This document shows, in pieces, positions 17,072 through 25,967 of a stretch of DNA of 64,000 bases. This stretch comes from Pseudomonas spelaei (lineage in GTDB: Bacteria; Pseudomonadota; Gammaproteobacteria; Pseudomonadales; Pseudomonadaceae), in contig NZ_WNNK01000014.1 in the NCBI RefSeq assembly GCF_009724245.1, positions 62,001-126,000 of the forward strand. Direction: 5' to 3'. Under the pieces are notes generated by a model that was not told the origin of the DNA, did no database searches, and saw only the letters and a program-made list of their open reading frames with translations. Positions within the stretch are counted from its first letter, which is position 1; every line of letters begins with the position of its first letter. The position numbers and the translations under genes are program-made.

Positions 17072-18874
17072 TCAGTAATGAATGGCCGAGGGTGGGAACC
17101 GGCGAAATCGGCGGGACAGGAAAACACCCAAGGCAATCAGGCTCAGTATCAGCGGTAGCGTAACGATGTTGAGCAGCTTCACGTTTCGTTCCAGAGTGTA
17201 GACCTTCGCATAGGCTTGAGTCCTCAACGCGTGAAGCTCCATGGGCAAGCGCAGACGTTCTTTGTTGAGCGCTTGCAGCACCGGGTTGGATGTGACGAAC
17301 TCTGTGCCGAACGAGGGTTGTTGCAAGGACTGCCATTCCTTTTCCGTCTGGTTCAGGCGCAGTTCCAGTGCGGCGGACTTTTCCCAGTAATCCTGCGCAG
17401 CGTCGTTGCGTAATTTTTCCAGTACCTGCAGTGGCCGGCGGATGCCTGCATGGGGCCGAATGTTCATCAGCGTATCGGGGCCGGAAAGGTTGTCCAGTGT
17501 ATTGAGGACAAACCTCGCGTTATCTGAGTACGTGCTCTTTTTCCCATTGCTGTCTTGTATCGAACTCCATACGCGGTCGGTGAGCAGGTCGGTGTCGGCG
17601 ACTATTACCACATGAATATGGGCTGCCTTTTGCAAACCGGTATTCTGGTCGTTGATACCGTCCGCAAACGCCGAGTACGCGGGCCCCTGAATACGGGCGG
17701 CAATGACATGGCGTTGGCCGCGGGCTACGGCCTCGCTGCTCAATGAGTCAAATTCGGATGGGCTGACGACGCGGCCAACATCAAACAAAGCGGCTTGGCC
17801 CGAGCTTTGGAGCAGGGGCGTGAAGGTGGTACGGCTCTTTTTAATCGCATTCAGTGCACCACTGCTTAACACGGTCACAGTGCCCAGCTTCGAGGTGCTG
17901 GCGTCGTTCTGTGCCATTGCCTGGCGCGGCAAGGTAAGCGCTGCCGGGTGGCGGATGGGTGGATGCCCATCGGTGAGAATGACCGAGGTGGCGTAGAGGC
18001 GATCGGCAAGTACTTTATCGGCAGGCATCTGCACCCCCCACGCGGTCAACATTCCCGGCAGGTTAGAGTATTTGTCTGATATTTGCGGGCTGGAATCCAG
18101 TTCGCTCAACGGATCAATAAATAACATCAGCTTGCCACCACCCAGTACAAACTGGTCAATTGCATACAAAGTCTGATCGGGTAATTGTTTGGGATGAACC
18201 AGCATCAGGGTTTTAACATGGTCGGGAATATGTTCAATATTGTTCCCCAGGCTCATCAGATTGAAGTGCCGACGAATTTCCTGCAGTAATCGCCAGGGAG
18301 GAGAAATGGTCAGGTTATGCCCATTCCGTTCGCCGTCCATCGGCAACCCTGATATCAGGCCTATAACGGGCTGCTCAGGATGGGCCACCTTATAGATCAG
18401 GTGGCTGATCTCATATTCCAGTAACGGCTCCTGGTCGGGGCTGAATGACTCGATTTTTTGTGCACCATTGTTCGCATTGGTCCCGACAAGGCCAAAGAAC
18501 CCGTGTTTGCCGTCCAGACCCAGCAGCCCGGCTTTGTATGCATCTTCGGAAAAAGGTACGGGATCGATGAGGTGCAATCTGATTTTGCCGTTTGCGGCTT
18601 TTTCGTATTCCTTGAGCAGTGTCTCGACATCCCTGCCGTAGCGCTCCATCACGGCGCTCTTTTGAGGGTGTTTTCTAGAGTTGAAAAAGTACAGTTCCAT
18701 GGAACTCTCGAGTGTGTCGAGCATGGTTTTTGTGGGTTCGGATAACGTGTGGTTTTTTTGTTCTGACAGGTACAGCCGGATATTGGGGAGTTTCTGCACC
18801 CATACCAGATTGAAAGCGAGAAAGAGTAATAGTATGACGATCAGTTTTACGCCGACACTTATGAGCGGTTTCAT
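17072..18874 (-). CDS. GldG-like ABC auxiliary protein
   Basis: 600 residues. An N-terminal membrane helix (about 8-26) is followed by a large extracytoplasmic domain. A C-terminal helix (about 570-588, LLNIVTLPLILSLIALGVF) precedes a basic tail (SRRFRRF). This is the layout of GldG/ABC_transp_aux proteins, which work with a GldA ATPase and GldF permease. Motifs such as LRLHLIDP, YEISHLIYKV, PVIGLISGLPM and GGKLMLFIDPLSE fit that family. GldFG in Bacteroidetes supports gliding; in proteobacteria the substrate is unknown. It is last in a three-gene operon, 15 bp after the permease. Confidence 0.8.
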   Translation of the reverse strand: MKPLISVGVKLIVILLLFLAFNLVWVQKLPNIRLYLSEQKNHTLSEPTKTMLDTLESSMELYFFNSRKHPQKSAVMERYGRDVETLLKEYEKAANGKIRLHLIDPVPFSEDAYKAGLLGLDGKHGFFGLVGTNANNGAQKIESFSPDQEPLLEYEISHLIYKVAHPEQPVIGLISGLPMDGERNGHNLTISPPWRLLQEIRRHFNLMSLGNNIEHIPDHVKTLMLVHPKQLPDQTLYAIDQFVLGGGKLMLFIDPLSELDSSPQISDKYSNLPGMLTAWGVQMPADKVLADRLYATSVILTDGHPPIRHPAALTLPRQAMAQNDASTSKLGTVTVLSSGALNAIKKSRTTFTPLLQSSGQAALFDVGRVVSPSEFDSLSSEAVARGQRHVIAARIQGPAYSAFADGINDQNTGLQKAAHIHVVIVADTDLLTDRVWSSIQDSNGKKSTYSDNARFVLNTLDNLSGPDTLMNIRPHAGIRRPLQVLEKLRNDAAQDYWEKSAALELRLNQTEKEWQSLQQPSFGTEFVTSNPVLQALNKERLRLPMELHALRTQAYAKVYTLERNVKLLNIVTLPLILSLIALGVFLSRRFRRFPPSAIHY

Positions 18875-18889
18875 TGAGGTCTTTCCTTC

Positions 18890-19615
18890 TCAGCCTTTTC
18901 TAAATTTTAGGGTGGCGATTGTTGCAGCAAGAAATGCAAGAATCATACTGAGGAAATAGGAAGAGTCTCGCAGTGTTAGAGCGCCGCTGGCGATCGTGTC
19001 GAAGCGAACTGATGGGCTTAGTGAAATTAAATTGTCAATGACCCAGGCGGGGGTGTGATAGTCAAGGGCGTCGAGAACGGATGACAGTCCACTGGCGGCG
19101 AGTAATAAGAAGAAAGTTAAAGTGAAGATGATAAAGCGGTGGCCGGTTATCGCACAGATAAAGCAACCTCCCGCTAGATAAGCACCTGCTAATAACCAGC
19201 TCCCGAAGAGCTGCGCTGCAATGGTTGTATTTTCGGGAGATCCTAAATAGTTGACGGTGGCTACTATCGGAAACGTCAATAATAGGGCCACTCCTGAAAT
19301 CGCCCATGCAGCGAGAAACTTTCCAAGTGCCAGTTCGAAAACGTTTATGGGTAAGGTGTTCAGGAAGTCGAGTGCACCTTCTTTTCCTTCATCTGACCAA
19401 AGCTGTGTGCAAAGTACAGGCGTAAGGAAAAGATAAAGCCAGGGGTGAAAGCGGAAAAAATGATACAGGTCGGTGCTGTCATGTTCCAGAAACGTACCTA
19501 GCTGAAAGCCAGCAATAGAGGACACCAGCAAGAACACGGCAAGACAGAGATAAGTGGCAGGTGAGGAAAAATAACTGCCGAGTTGGCGTTTGAATATAAC
19601 GGGTAACAGTCTCAA
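18890..19615 (-). CDS. GldF-like ABC-2 permease
   Basis: 241 residues with about six membrane helices, starting with the short basic MRLLPVIFKRQLGSYFSSP typical of ABC-2 permeases. FHPWLYLFLTPVLCTQLWSDE and GALDFLNTLPI match the ABC-2 pattern in which a coupling region follows helix 2. It starts with TTG at 19615, inside a TTGA overlap with the stop of the ATPase gene, so translation is probably coupled. Base composition here is clearly richer in A+T than the surrounding core genes. Confidence 0.82.
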   Translation of the reverse strand: MRLLPVIFKRQLGSYFSSPATYLCLAVFLLVSSIAGFQLGTFLEHDSTDLYHFFRFHPWLYLFLTPVLCTQLWSDEGKEGALDFLNTLPINVFELALGKFLAAWAISGVALLLTFPIVATVNYLGSPENTTIAAQLFGSWLLAGAYLAGGCFICAITGHRFIIFTLTFFLLLAASGLSSVLDALDYHTPAWVIDNLISLSPSVRFDTIASGALTLRDSSYFLSMILAFLAATIATLKFRKG

Positions 19616-20538
19616 TGTGGCACCTCTTGGCTCAGGTGGTGAACCACATCATCCAGGCGCCCAGACTCCACCTGCAGCGAGTTGATTTTCCAGCGACGGT
19701 TGGCGATCAGGGCGTTGATATGGGGATAGATGATTTGCCCTGGCATTGCCAGCACGGTCACGGTGTCTGGTGTTTGCCGGTGCTCCTCGATTCCAGCAAC
19801 TCCCGGTAGCACGGCCAGCGCGAGCAGGTCGAGCGGACCCTCGGCTGTCAGGGTGACTGCTTGAAAATGACGGGAGCTGTGCTTCAGTGCTGACACAGGC
19901 AGATCTGCCATTAAGCGACCGTCAGCGATGATCAGTGCGCGGTCGCAGACACAGGCAACTTCATCAGGATTACGGGAGGCAATGATGATGCTCATCTCAC
20001 TCCTCAGCGAGTCGATGAGGGATCTGATGTTGTGTTTTTGATGAGGGGCAAGACCCTCGGTGGGTTCATCCAGCAGCAGCAAGACAGGGTCATGAAGGAT
20101 GGCTTGGGCAATCGCCACTTGGCGTTTCAGTCCCGTGGGCAGGGTATCAATTGAGTATTTGAGGGTGCGCCTGAGGTCCAGTCGATCAACGGCGCGATCC
20201 ACCATTTTTCGTTTGTTCTTGCCACGGAATCCGCGAACGTCAGCAATAAAGTCAAGAAAGGTCTTCACCGTAATTGTGTGATGGGTGCTCAGAGTTTCTG
20301 GTTGGTAGCCGATTATTTTTTTCGCTTGTAGCGCTTCAATGCCTATATCGATTCCAGATATTTTTATCTGGCCTGATGAGGGCGTTATTGCTCCTGATAG
20401 TATTTTCATTAGTGTTGTTTTGCCTGCTCCGTCATGCCCAAGAAGTCCTAGGATTTCTTTGTGTTCGCTACGAAAAGAAATATCTCGGATGATGGCTGTT
20501 CCATTGGTGGTTTTTGTTAGATTTGTTATCTCGATCAT
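19612..20538 (-). CDS. GldA-like ABC ATPase with degenerate motifs
   Basis: 308 residues. Walker A GHDGAGKTT (about 34-42), a Q-loop near GYQPE and Walker B LLLLDEPTEG are intact. The signature motif reads LPTGLKRQ instead of LSxGxxxR, replacing the Ser. The H-loop region reads IIASRNPDEV, with Arg where the switch His is expected. A C-terminal region of about 90 residues follows the ATPase core, as in GldA/NosF types. Reduced or partner-dependent hydrolysis is inferred. ATG at 20538; first gene of the operon. Confidence 0.85.
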   Translation of the reverse strand: MIEITNLTKTTNGTAIIRDISFRSEHKEILGLLGHDGAGKTTLMKILSGAITPSSGQIKISGIDIGIEALQAKKIIGYQPETLSTHHTITVKTFLDFIADVRGFRGKNKRKMVDRAVDRLDLRRTLKYSIDTLPTGLKRQVAIAQAILHDPVLLLLDEPTEGLAPHQKHNIRSLIDSLRSEMSIIIASRNPDEVACVCDRALIIADGRLMADLPVSALKHSSRHFQAVTLTAEGPLDLLALAVLPGVAGIEEHRQTPDTVTVLAMPGQIIYPHINALIANRRWKINSLQVESGRLDDVVHHLSQEVPH

Positions 20539-20851
20539 TATGTTTTCTGTTGGGTTGGTACGAGTGGGGGCGCTGGGTTGGCTGATTTTTTAACGGTCCG
20601 GATGAGGCGGTAGTGTTATGAGGTATAAAAGATTTAAAGGTTGTGATCAGGTGATGTGAGGTGCCGGTAGTATAAAAATGGTACGTTCAAAACCCGCTGT
20701 TGGATATGCCGGGAAAGCTAAATAGGATAACTCCTACGTGTAGGCCGGTTAATTAATGAAGTGATTAGGATGTTTCGGCTGATCTTTGCTGTTTGTTTGG
20801 TGTGTTATATGGGTTTTAAGTTCTAATAATTCAAAAGGGAACCTGATTTTC
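20539..20851. promoter_or_regulatory. AT-rich divergent intergenic region
   Basis: 313 bp between the divergent ABC operon and the coiled-coil gene, so promoters for both should lie here. The only clear element is a perfect palindrome, CCTAC-GT-GTAGG, at 20733-20744, which could be a regulator site. TATAAAA runs occur at 20623 and 20671. I cannot assign -35/-10 pairs with confidence. Confidence 0.4.
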
Positions 20852-22105
20852 ATGATGCTTCTACGTACTCTTGTTCTTGAACGCTCTGGTCATGACACGC
20901 CGGTGAATGGTGCATTGCTCTGTAGCTTTTCCGTGGCCCAGGTGTCTTCGAACTTTCTGGCCTATAGCCTGGATGAAGAGATGGAGCCCGGCAGTTCTCG
21001 GGTATACGTTGCAGAGTTACGTAAGAAGTCTGAACGGTATTTTTTGGGGAGAGTTGATTCCAAGAGCGACTTACAGGTAGCGATGTCAGTGTTCAAGCAG
21101 ATTCTCACGTTGGCTGCCGGGGCAGGCAGTAAGTCGGGAGGTGCGTCGGAGCCCCAGATTCCCTACCACTTTGTTGATTTGAAGGGGTGCAAGCTGCCGC
21201 CGGCGCGTCCAGAGGAGCACCACTCGTTGACGATCAAAAAGACGCTGGTGATGAAAGTCATCACGCTGGGGACTTCGGTACCGGGTTTGCCAGCTATCGA
21301 AAGTACCTCGCTGATTGTCCCTTCGATTCGATTTTCCTCACAAATGGTGGCTCCGCCCAAGGCAGTGAGACAAGCCGAGCCGGAACCGCGTGAGAGGCTG
21401 TTACAGGCACCTGTGGTTGCACCTATAGCGCAGCAACCTGCTGAGTCGGTGCAGCAGCAAGCACAGGTTGAACCCATGGTTGAAACGGTTCTGGATGAAC
21501 CCTTTCCAGTTATCTTGCATCCTGTGCCGGACCCGCAGGTGCGGGAAGCTCCTGAGCGTGAAGCTGCATCGGCTTCTCTTATCAAGGAGGAGCGGGTCTC
21601 GCGCTTTGAGGTGGACGATACGCTGACCAATCTTGCTCGGGTGGCTCAAGAGTTGACGCAGCAGAAAAATGCCGTGCTCAAGCAGGAGGAGGAGCTTGGC
21701 CAGTCTCGCAGTCTGTTACAGCAGGAAAAAGCCAATTGGGAGCTGACGAAGCAGCAGGAGGACGGACGGGCCGGCGAAAAAGAGCTCGCCCTGCAGCGGC
21801 AGGCCCAGACGTTGAATTCTCGTGAGGAGCAATTGCTGGGGCGTGCAGAGGGGCAACAGGCAGAACAGCACCGGCTAGAGGAGTGGGCGCAGGATCTGGA
21901 GCGTCAGGCCATTCAGTTACACAGCCATGACCTGGCAGTTCGGCATAGGGAGGAGCAACTGGCCGTAGGGCTGTCGCAGTTATCCCGTCTCAGGATTGGC
22001 CTCAGGGGGGTGCTCCATAATATGGACGAAGTACTCGGCCCTGCTTATGGCCCGGAAGAGGTTGTATGGCGGCAATCTCAAGCTGATGGGGAGGTGCCTG
22101 TGTAA
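20852..22105 (+). CDS. Unknown protein with long C-terminal coiled coil
   Basis: 417 residues, no signal peptide or membrane helix. Residues 1 to about 150 form a globular part (YVAELRKKSERYFLGRVDSKSD). Residues about 165-260 are Pro/Gln/Glu-rich and probably disordered. Residues about 270-385 are a continuous coiled coil dominated by Glu, Gln, Leu and Arg, followed by a short conserved-looking end (VLHNMDEVLGPAYGPEEV). I recognise no family. ATG at 20852 follows AAAAGGGAACC. It is divergent from the Gld-like ABC operon; a functional link is possible but unproven. Confidence 0.75.
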   Translation: MMLLRTLVLERSGHDTPVNGALLCSFSVAQVSSNFLAYSLDEEMEPGSSRVYVAELRKKSERYFLGRVDSKSDLQVAMSVFKQILTLAAGAGSKSGGASEPQIPYHFVDLKGCKLPPARPEEHHSLTIKKTLVMKVITLGTSVPGLPAIESTSLIVPSIRFSSQMVAPPKAVRQAEPEPRERLLQAPVVAPIAQQPAESVQQQAQVEPMVETVLDEPFPVILHPVPDPQVREAPEREAASASLIKEERVSRFEVDDTLTNLARVAQELTQQKNAVLKQEEELGQSRSLLQQEKANWELTKQQEDGRAGEKELALQRQAQTLNSREEQLLGRAEGQQAEQHRLEEWAQDLERQAIQLHSHDLAVRHREEQLAVGLSQLSRLRIGLRGVLHNMDEVLGPAYGPEEVVWRQSQADGEVPV

Positions 22106-22247
22106 CGGCTGGGTGAAGCAGGCCTGGCTACTTTTCCCCGTTCATTTATCCTCCATGTCAGTCAGTTGAAGTGGGGCAGTTGCGGCCTTATGCCTGGCGT
22201 CGCAATGTGGCCTGATAAATGGAAATTCCCAGGGGGGTGTATAGCTT

Positions 22248-22724
22248 TTGAGTACCAAGCTGATTACCAAAGAAGGTCATAAAGCGTTAAAGAAAGAGCT
22301 TGATTACCTGTGGCGAGAAAAACGCCCCGATACCACCCGTAAAGTGACGTGGGCTGCCTCGTTGGGGGACAGAAGCGAGAACGCTGATTATCAGTACAAC
22401 AAGAAACTGTTGCGCGAGATCGATCGTCGCGTGCGTTACTTGCGCAAGCGCCTGGAAGACATGCGCGTGGTCGAGTACATGCCGGAGCAAGAGGGGCGGG
22501 TGTTTTTCGGTGCCTGGGTGGACATTGAGAACGAGCAGGGTGAGACCAAGCGCTTTCGCATCGTCGGCTACGACGAGATTTACGAGCGCATGGATTACAT
22601 CTCCATTGATTCACCCATGGCCAGGGCGTTGCTCCGAAAGGAAGTGGATGATGAGGCCATGGTGCAGACCCCCGGTGGTGAGGTGTGCTGGTGGATTACC
22701 GCTATCGAGTACGTGAAGCAGTGA
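22248..22724 (+). CDS. greB: Transcription elongation factor GreB
   Basis: 158 residues with the GreB signature ELDYLWREKRP, the acidic finger-tip region WAASLGDRSENADYQYNKK, and the C-terminal FKBP-like part FFGAWVDIEN...RIVGYDEI. GreB enters the RNA polymerase secondary channel and promotes cleavage of backtracked RNA. The start is TTG at 22248: an in-frame TAG stands two codons upstream, no ATG fits, and AGGGGGG lies about ten bases before it. Stand-alone gene. Confidence 0.95.
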   Translation: MSTKLITKEGHKALKKELDYLWREKRPDTTRKVTWAASLGDRSENADYQYNKKLLREIDRRVRYLRKRLEDMRVVEYMPEQEGRVFFGAWVDIENEQGETKRFRIVGYDEIYERMDYISIDSPMARALLRKEVDDEAMVQTPGGEVCWWITAIEYVKQ

Positions 22725-22763
22725 TGGCCTGCGGTCAGTGTGGACGGCGGGCCATCAGCTTAT

Positions 22764-25274
22764 TCAGCCTTCGCGCAGAACAGTCAACGGGCTGGCGTTC
22801 AGGGCCCGCCGCGTACCGAATACGCCAGCACCCCCAATCAGCACCGCACCGATGACGGGAAGAGCCAGCAACCATGGGTGAGGGTGCCAGGGCAGGTCAA
22901 AGGCGTAGCGGTACAACACCAGGGTTACCAGCTCTGTTCCCAGCGCTGCCAGCAAGCCACTGACAGCCCCCAGCAATCCGAACTCGATACGCCGAGCCGT
23001 GACCAGCAACTTACGCTCGGCCCCCAGGGCACGCAGCAGGGCACCTTGTCGGATACGCTCATCCAGGGTGGCTTGCAGGCCGGAGAACAGCACTGCCATT
23101 CCCGCCGCCAGTACAAACAACAGCACATACTCCACCGCCAGGGTGACCTGGGCCAGAATGCTGCGCAGTTGGGCAAGCAGGGCTTCGACTTGCAGGATAG
23201 TCACTGCCGGGAAGGCCCGGGACAGGTCGACGATCTGCTGGTCATGGCCGGCAGCCAGGTAAAAACTGGTCAAGTAGGTGGCGGGCAGGTCTTTCAGGGT
23301 GCCCGGCTGGAAGATCATGAAGAAATTGGGCTGGAAGTTGTCCCAGTTGATTTCTCGCAGGCTGGTGACCCGCGCTTCGCGGTTTTCCCCGCCAACGGTG
23401 AAGATCAGGTGATCGTTGAGTTTCAGCTTCAGGCTTTCGGCAACCTTGGCCTCCACCGAAACACCGGGAATATCGTCGCTCGGTTGCGCCGACCACCAGG
23501 AACCGGCCGTCAGGCTGTTGCCCGGTGGCAGGTCGGCGGCCCAGGTGAGGCTCAAGTCGCGCTGGATTGCGCGATCACCGCTGGAGTCTTTGCTGACAAG
23601 TTCCTGGACCGGCTCGCCATTGATACTGATCAGACGGCCGGGCACCACGGGATACAAGGGCGCCGACTGTGCCTGTAACTCCAGCAGGCGAGCGCCGAAG
23701 GCGTCCTTGTCTGCTGGCAGGATGTTCAAGGCAAAGTAGTTGGGAGCGTCCTTGGGGAGCTGGTTTTGCCAGGTGTCCAGCAGTTCGCCCCGCAGCAATG
23801 CGATTAATCCCATGGAGAGCAGGATCAGGCCAAAGGCCAGGGACTGTCCCGCCGCCGCCAGAGGATGGCGTAACAGCTGCCCCAGCCCAAGGCGCCAGGG
23901 CAGGGATGCACGGGCCAGCAACCGCCGCAGGCTCTGCAATAGCAACAGGAGCAGGCCACCAAGGATCAATGCAGCCACCACGCCACCGCCGAGCAGGGCG
24001 AAGGTCAGTACCAGGTCCAGGCTCAAGCGCCACATGATCAGGCCCAGGGCGAACAGTGCCGCGCCATAGACCATCCAGGTGCTGGAAGGGATTGGCAGCA
24101 GGTCGCGCCGCAATACCCGCAGCGGCGGCACTCGACCCAATGCCGCCAACGGCGGCAGAGCGAAGCCGGCGAGGGCAACCAGCCCGGTGCCGATCCCTGC
24201 GACAGCAGGTAACAGGCCACCCGGCGGAACATCTGCCGGTAGCAGGTCATGCAGCAGATAAAACAGGCCCAATTGCGCCAGCCAGCCGAGCAGGGCACCT
24301 GCAAGGCTGGCCAGCAGTCCCAGCACGGTCAGTTGCAGGCTGAACAACAGCATGGTTTCGCGACGCGACAAGCCGAGGCAGCGCAGTAGCGCGCTGGCAT
24401 CAAAACGCCTGCTGGCGAAGCGATTTGCCGAGAGTGCCACGGCTACTCCGGACAACAACACGGCCACCAGGCTGGCCATGTTCAGGTAGCGCTCGGCTTT
24501 GCCCAGGGCGCCGCCGATTTGCTGGTTACCGTCTCGCGCATCCTGCAGGCGCTGGTTGGCGGCGAGACCGGGTTTGACCAGGTCTCGATAGGTTTGCAGG
24601 GCCGTGCCCACTTGCGGCGCGCGCCAGAGCTCGCGATAGCTGACCCGACTGCCAGGCTGAACCACGCCGGTGGCCTCAAGGTCGGCCAGGTTGATCATCA
24701 CCCTAGGGGTGAGGCTATACAGATTGCCCGCGCGATCCGGCTCATAGGTCAGCACGCGGCTTATGCGCAGCGTCTTCATGCCGACGTCGATGCTGTCACC
24801 AACCTTCAGGTCCAGCGCGGTCAGCAGGCGTGCTTCAACCCAGGCCTCGCCGGATTTCGGACCGCCCCCGGGGGTTTCCTCGCCGAAGGGCTCAGCGGCG
24901 CTTTTCAACTGGCCCCGCAGCGGGTACTGCTCGTTGACGGCCTTGATACTGGACAGCTGGATGCCGTTGTCGGTGGCAATGACGCTGGAGAACTCCACGA
25001 CCCTGGCATGTTCCAGGCCCAGTTCGGTCCCGCTTTTGATTTGCTCGGGCCGGGCTGGCGAGCTGCCCTCCAGTACCAGGTCGGCGCCGAGAAACTCGGT
25101 GGCGCGCAACGTCATGGCGCCATTCAGGCGTGCCCCGAAGTAACCAATGGCAGTGCTGGCGGCGACGGCCACCAGCAAGGCGAAGAACAACACGCGCAAC
25201 TCGCCGGCGCGGGCGTCACGCAACAATTGGCGCAGGGCAAGGCTGAACAGGCGCAACAGCGGCAAACGTGCCAT
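22764..25274 (-). CDS. ybbP: YbbP-like ABC exporter permease (FtsX/MacB type)
   Basis: 836 residues. An N-terminal helix (about 20-42) is followed by a large periplasmic domain. A first FtsX core follows (about 255-380), then a second set of helices, a second periplasmic part, and the last FtsX core (from about 710). The duplicated layout with about ten helices is that of YbbP/lipoprotein-release-type permeases. ATG at 25274 overlaps the stop of ybbA (TGATG), so translation is coupled. With YbbA it forms a putative exporter or mechanotransducer of unknown substrate. Confidence 0.9.
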   Translation of the reverse strand: MARLPLLRLFSLALRQLLRDARAGELRVLFFALLVAVAASTAIGYFGARLNGAMTLRATEFLGADLVLEGSSPARPEQIKSGTELGLEHARVVEFSSVIATDNGIQLSSIKAVNEQYPLRGQLKSAAEPFGEETPGGGPKSGEAWVEARLLTALDLKVGDSIDVGMKTLRISRVLTYEPDRAGNLYSLTPRVMINLADLEATGVVQPGSRVSYRELWRAPQVGTALQTYRDLVKPGLAANQRLQDARDGNQQIGGALGKAERYLNMASLVAVLLSGVAVALSANRFASRRFDASALLRCLGLSRRETMLLFSLQLTVLGLLASLAGALLGWLAQLGLFYLLHDLLPADVPPGGLLPAVAGIGTGLVALAGFALPPLAALGRVPPLRVLRRDLLPIPSSTWMVYGAALFALGLIMWRLSLDLVLTFALLGGGVVAALILGGLLLLLLQSLRRLLARASLPWRLGLGQLLRHPLAAAGQSLAFGLILLSMGLIALLRGELLDTWQNQLPKDAPNYFALNILPADKDAFGARLLELQAQSAPLYPVVPGRLISINGEPVQELVSKDSSGDRAIQRDLSLTWAADLPPGNSLTAGSWWSAQPSDDIPGVSVEAKVAESLKLKLNDHLIFTVGGENREARVTSLREINWDNFQPNFFMIFQPGTLKDLPATYLTSFYLAAGHDQQIVDLSRAFPAVTILQVEALLAQLRSILAQVTLAVEYVLLFVLAAGMAVLFSGLQATLDERIRQGALLRALGAERKLLVTARRIEFGLLGAVSGLLAALGTELVTLVLYRYAFDLPWHPHPWLLALPVIGAVLIGGAGVFGTRRALNASPLTVLREG

Positions 25275-25957
25275 CAAGGCTCCAGGGGCGCGACCATCAG
25301 GCCGGCTTCAAGACGGATCAGGCGTCGGCAACGGTGGGCCAGGCGCTCGTCGTGGGTCACCAATACCAGGGTCGTGCCGTTTTCCTGGTTAAGTTCGAAC
25401 AACAGGTCACTGATGCGCTCGCCGGTGTGGCTGTCGAGGTTGCCGGTGGGCTCATCGGCAAACAGCACGTCCGGTTCGGCGGCGAAGGCCCGGGCAATGG
25501 CCACCCGTTGTTGCTCGCCACCGGAGAGCTGGCGCGGTGAGTGGGTCAGGCGCTGGCCCAGGCCGACCCGTTCAAGCAGGTGTTTGGCACGCTCGCGGGC
25601 GTCCTTGCGGCCGTCCAGCTCCAGGGGCAGCATGACGTTTTCCAGGGCGTTGAGGCTGTCCAGTAACTGGAAGGACTGGAAGACGAAGCCGACGTGTTCG
25701 GCACGAATTCGCGCGCGCTGGTCTTCGTCGAGGGTGCTGAGGGCTTGCCCTGCGAGCGTGACTTCGCCGCTGCTGGGTAGGTCGAGCCCGGCCAGCAGGC
25801 CCAGGAGTGTGGATTTGCCGGAACCGGAGCTGCCGACGATGGCCAGGCTATCGCCCTTGTTCAGTTCCAGGCTGAGTTGGTGCAGGATGGTCAGTTCACC
25901 TTCCGCGCTGGGAACCACTTTGCTAAGGTTTCGCGCGGTGAGAATGCTTGCGCCCAT
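25274..25957 (-). CDS. ybbA: YbbA-like ABC ATPase
   Basis: 227 residues, MacB/LolD class. Walker A GSSGSGKST, Q-loop FVFQSFQL, signature LSGGEQQRVAIARA, Walker B VLFADEPTGNLD and H-loop VTHDE are all intact. It powers the YbbP permease encoded just downstream. ATG at 25957. The neighbouring tesA starts at 25968 in the opposite direction, as in E. coli, leaving only 10 bp between the start codons. Each promoter must therefore lie inside the other gene. Confidence 0.95.
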   Translation of the reverse strand: MGASILTARNLSKVVPSAEGELTILHQLSLELNKGDSLAIVGSSGSGKSTLLGLLAGLDLPSSGEVTLAGQALSTLDEDQRARIRAEHVGFVFQSFQLLDSLNALENVMLPLELDGRKDARERAKHLLERVGLGQRLTHSPRQLSGGEQQRVAIARAFAAEPDVLFADEPTGNLDSHTGERISDLLFELNQENGTTLVLVTHDERLAHRCRRLIRLEAGLMVAPLEP

Positions 25958-25967
25958 GGAGAATCCG

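Noticed and set aside
22740..23678. Long plus-strand open frame inside ybbP
   Set aside because: Shadow of the conserved permease gene; Gln/His-rich and without ribosome site or domain. The same applies to plus-strand frames at 8729-9511 and 53147-54328.
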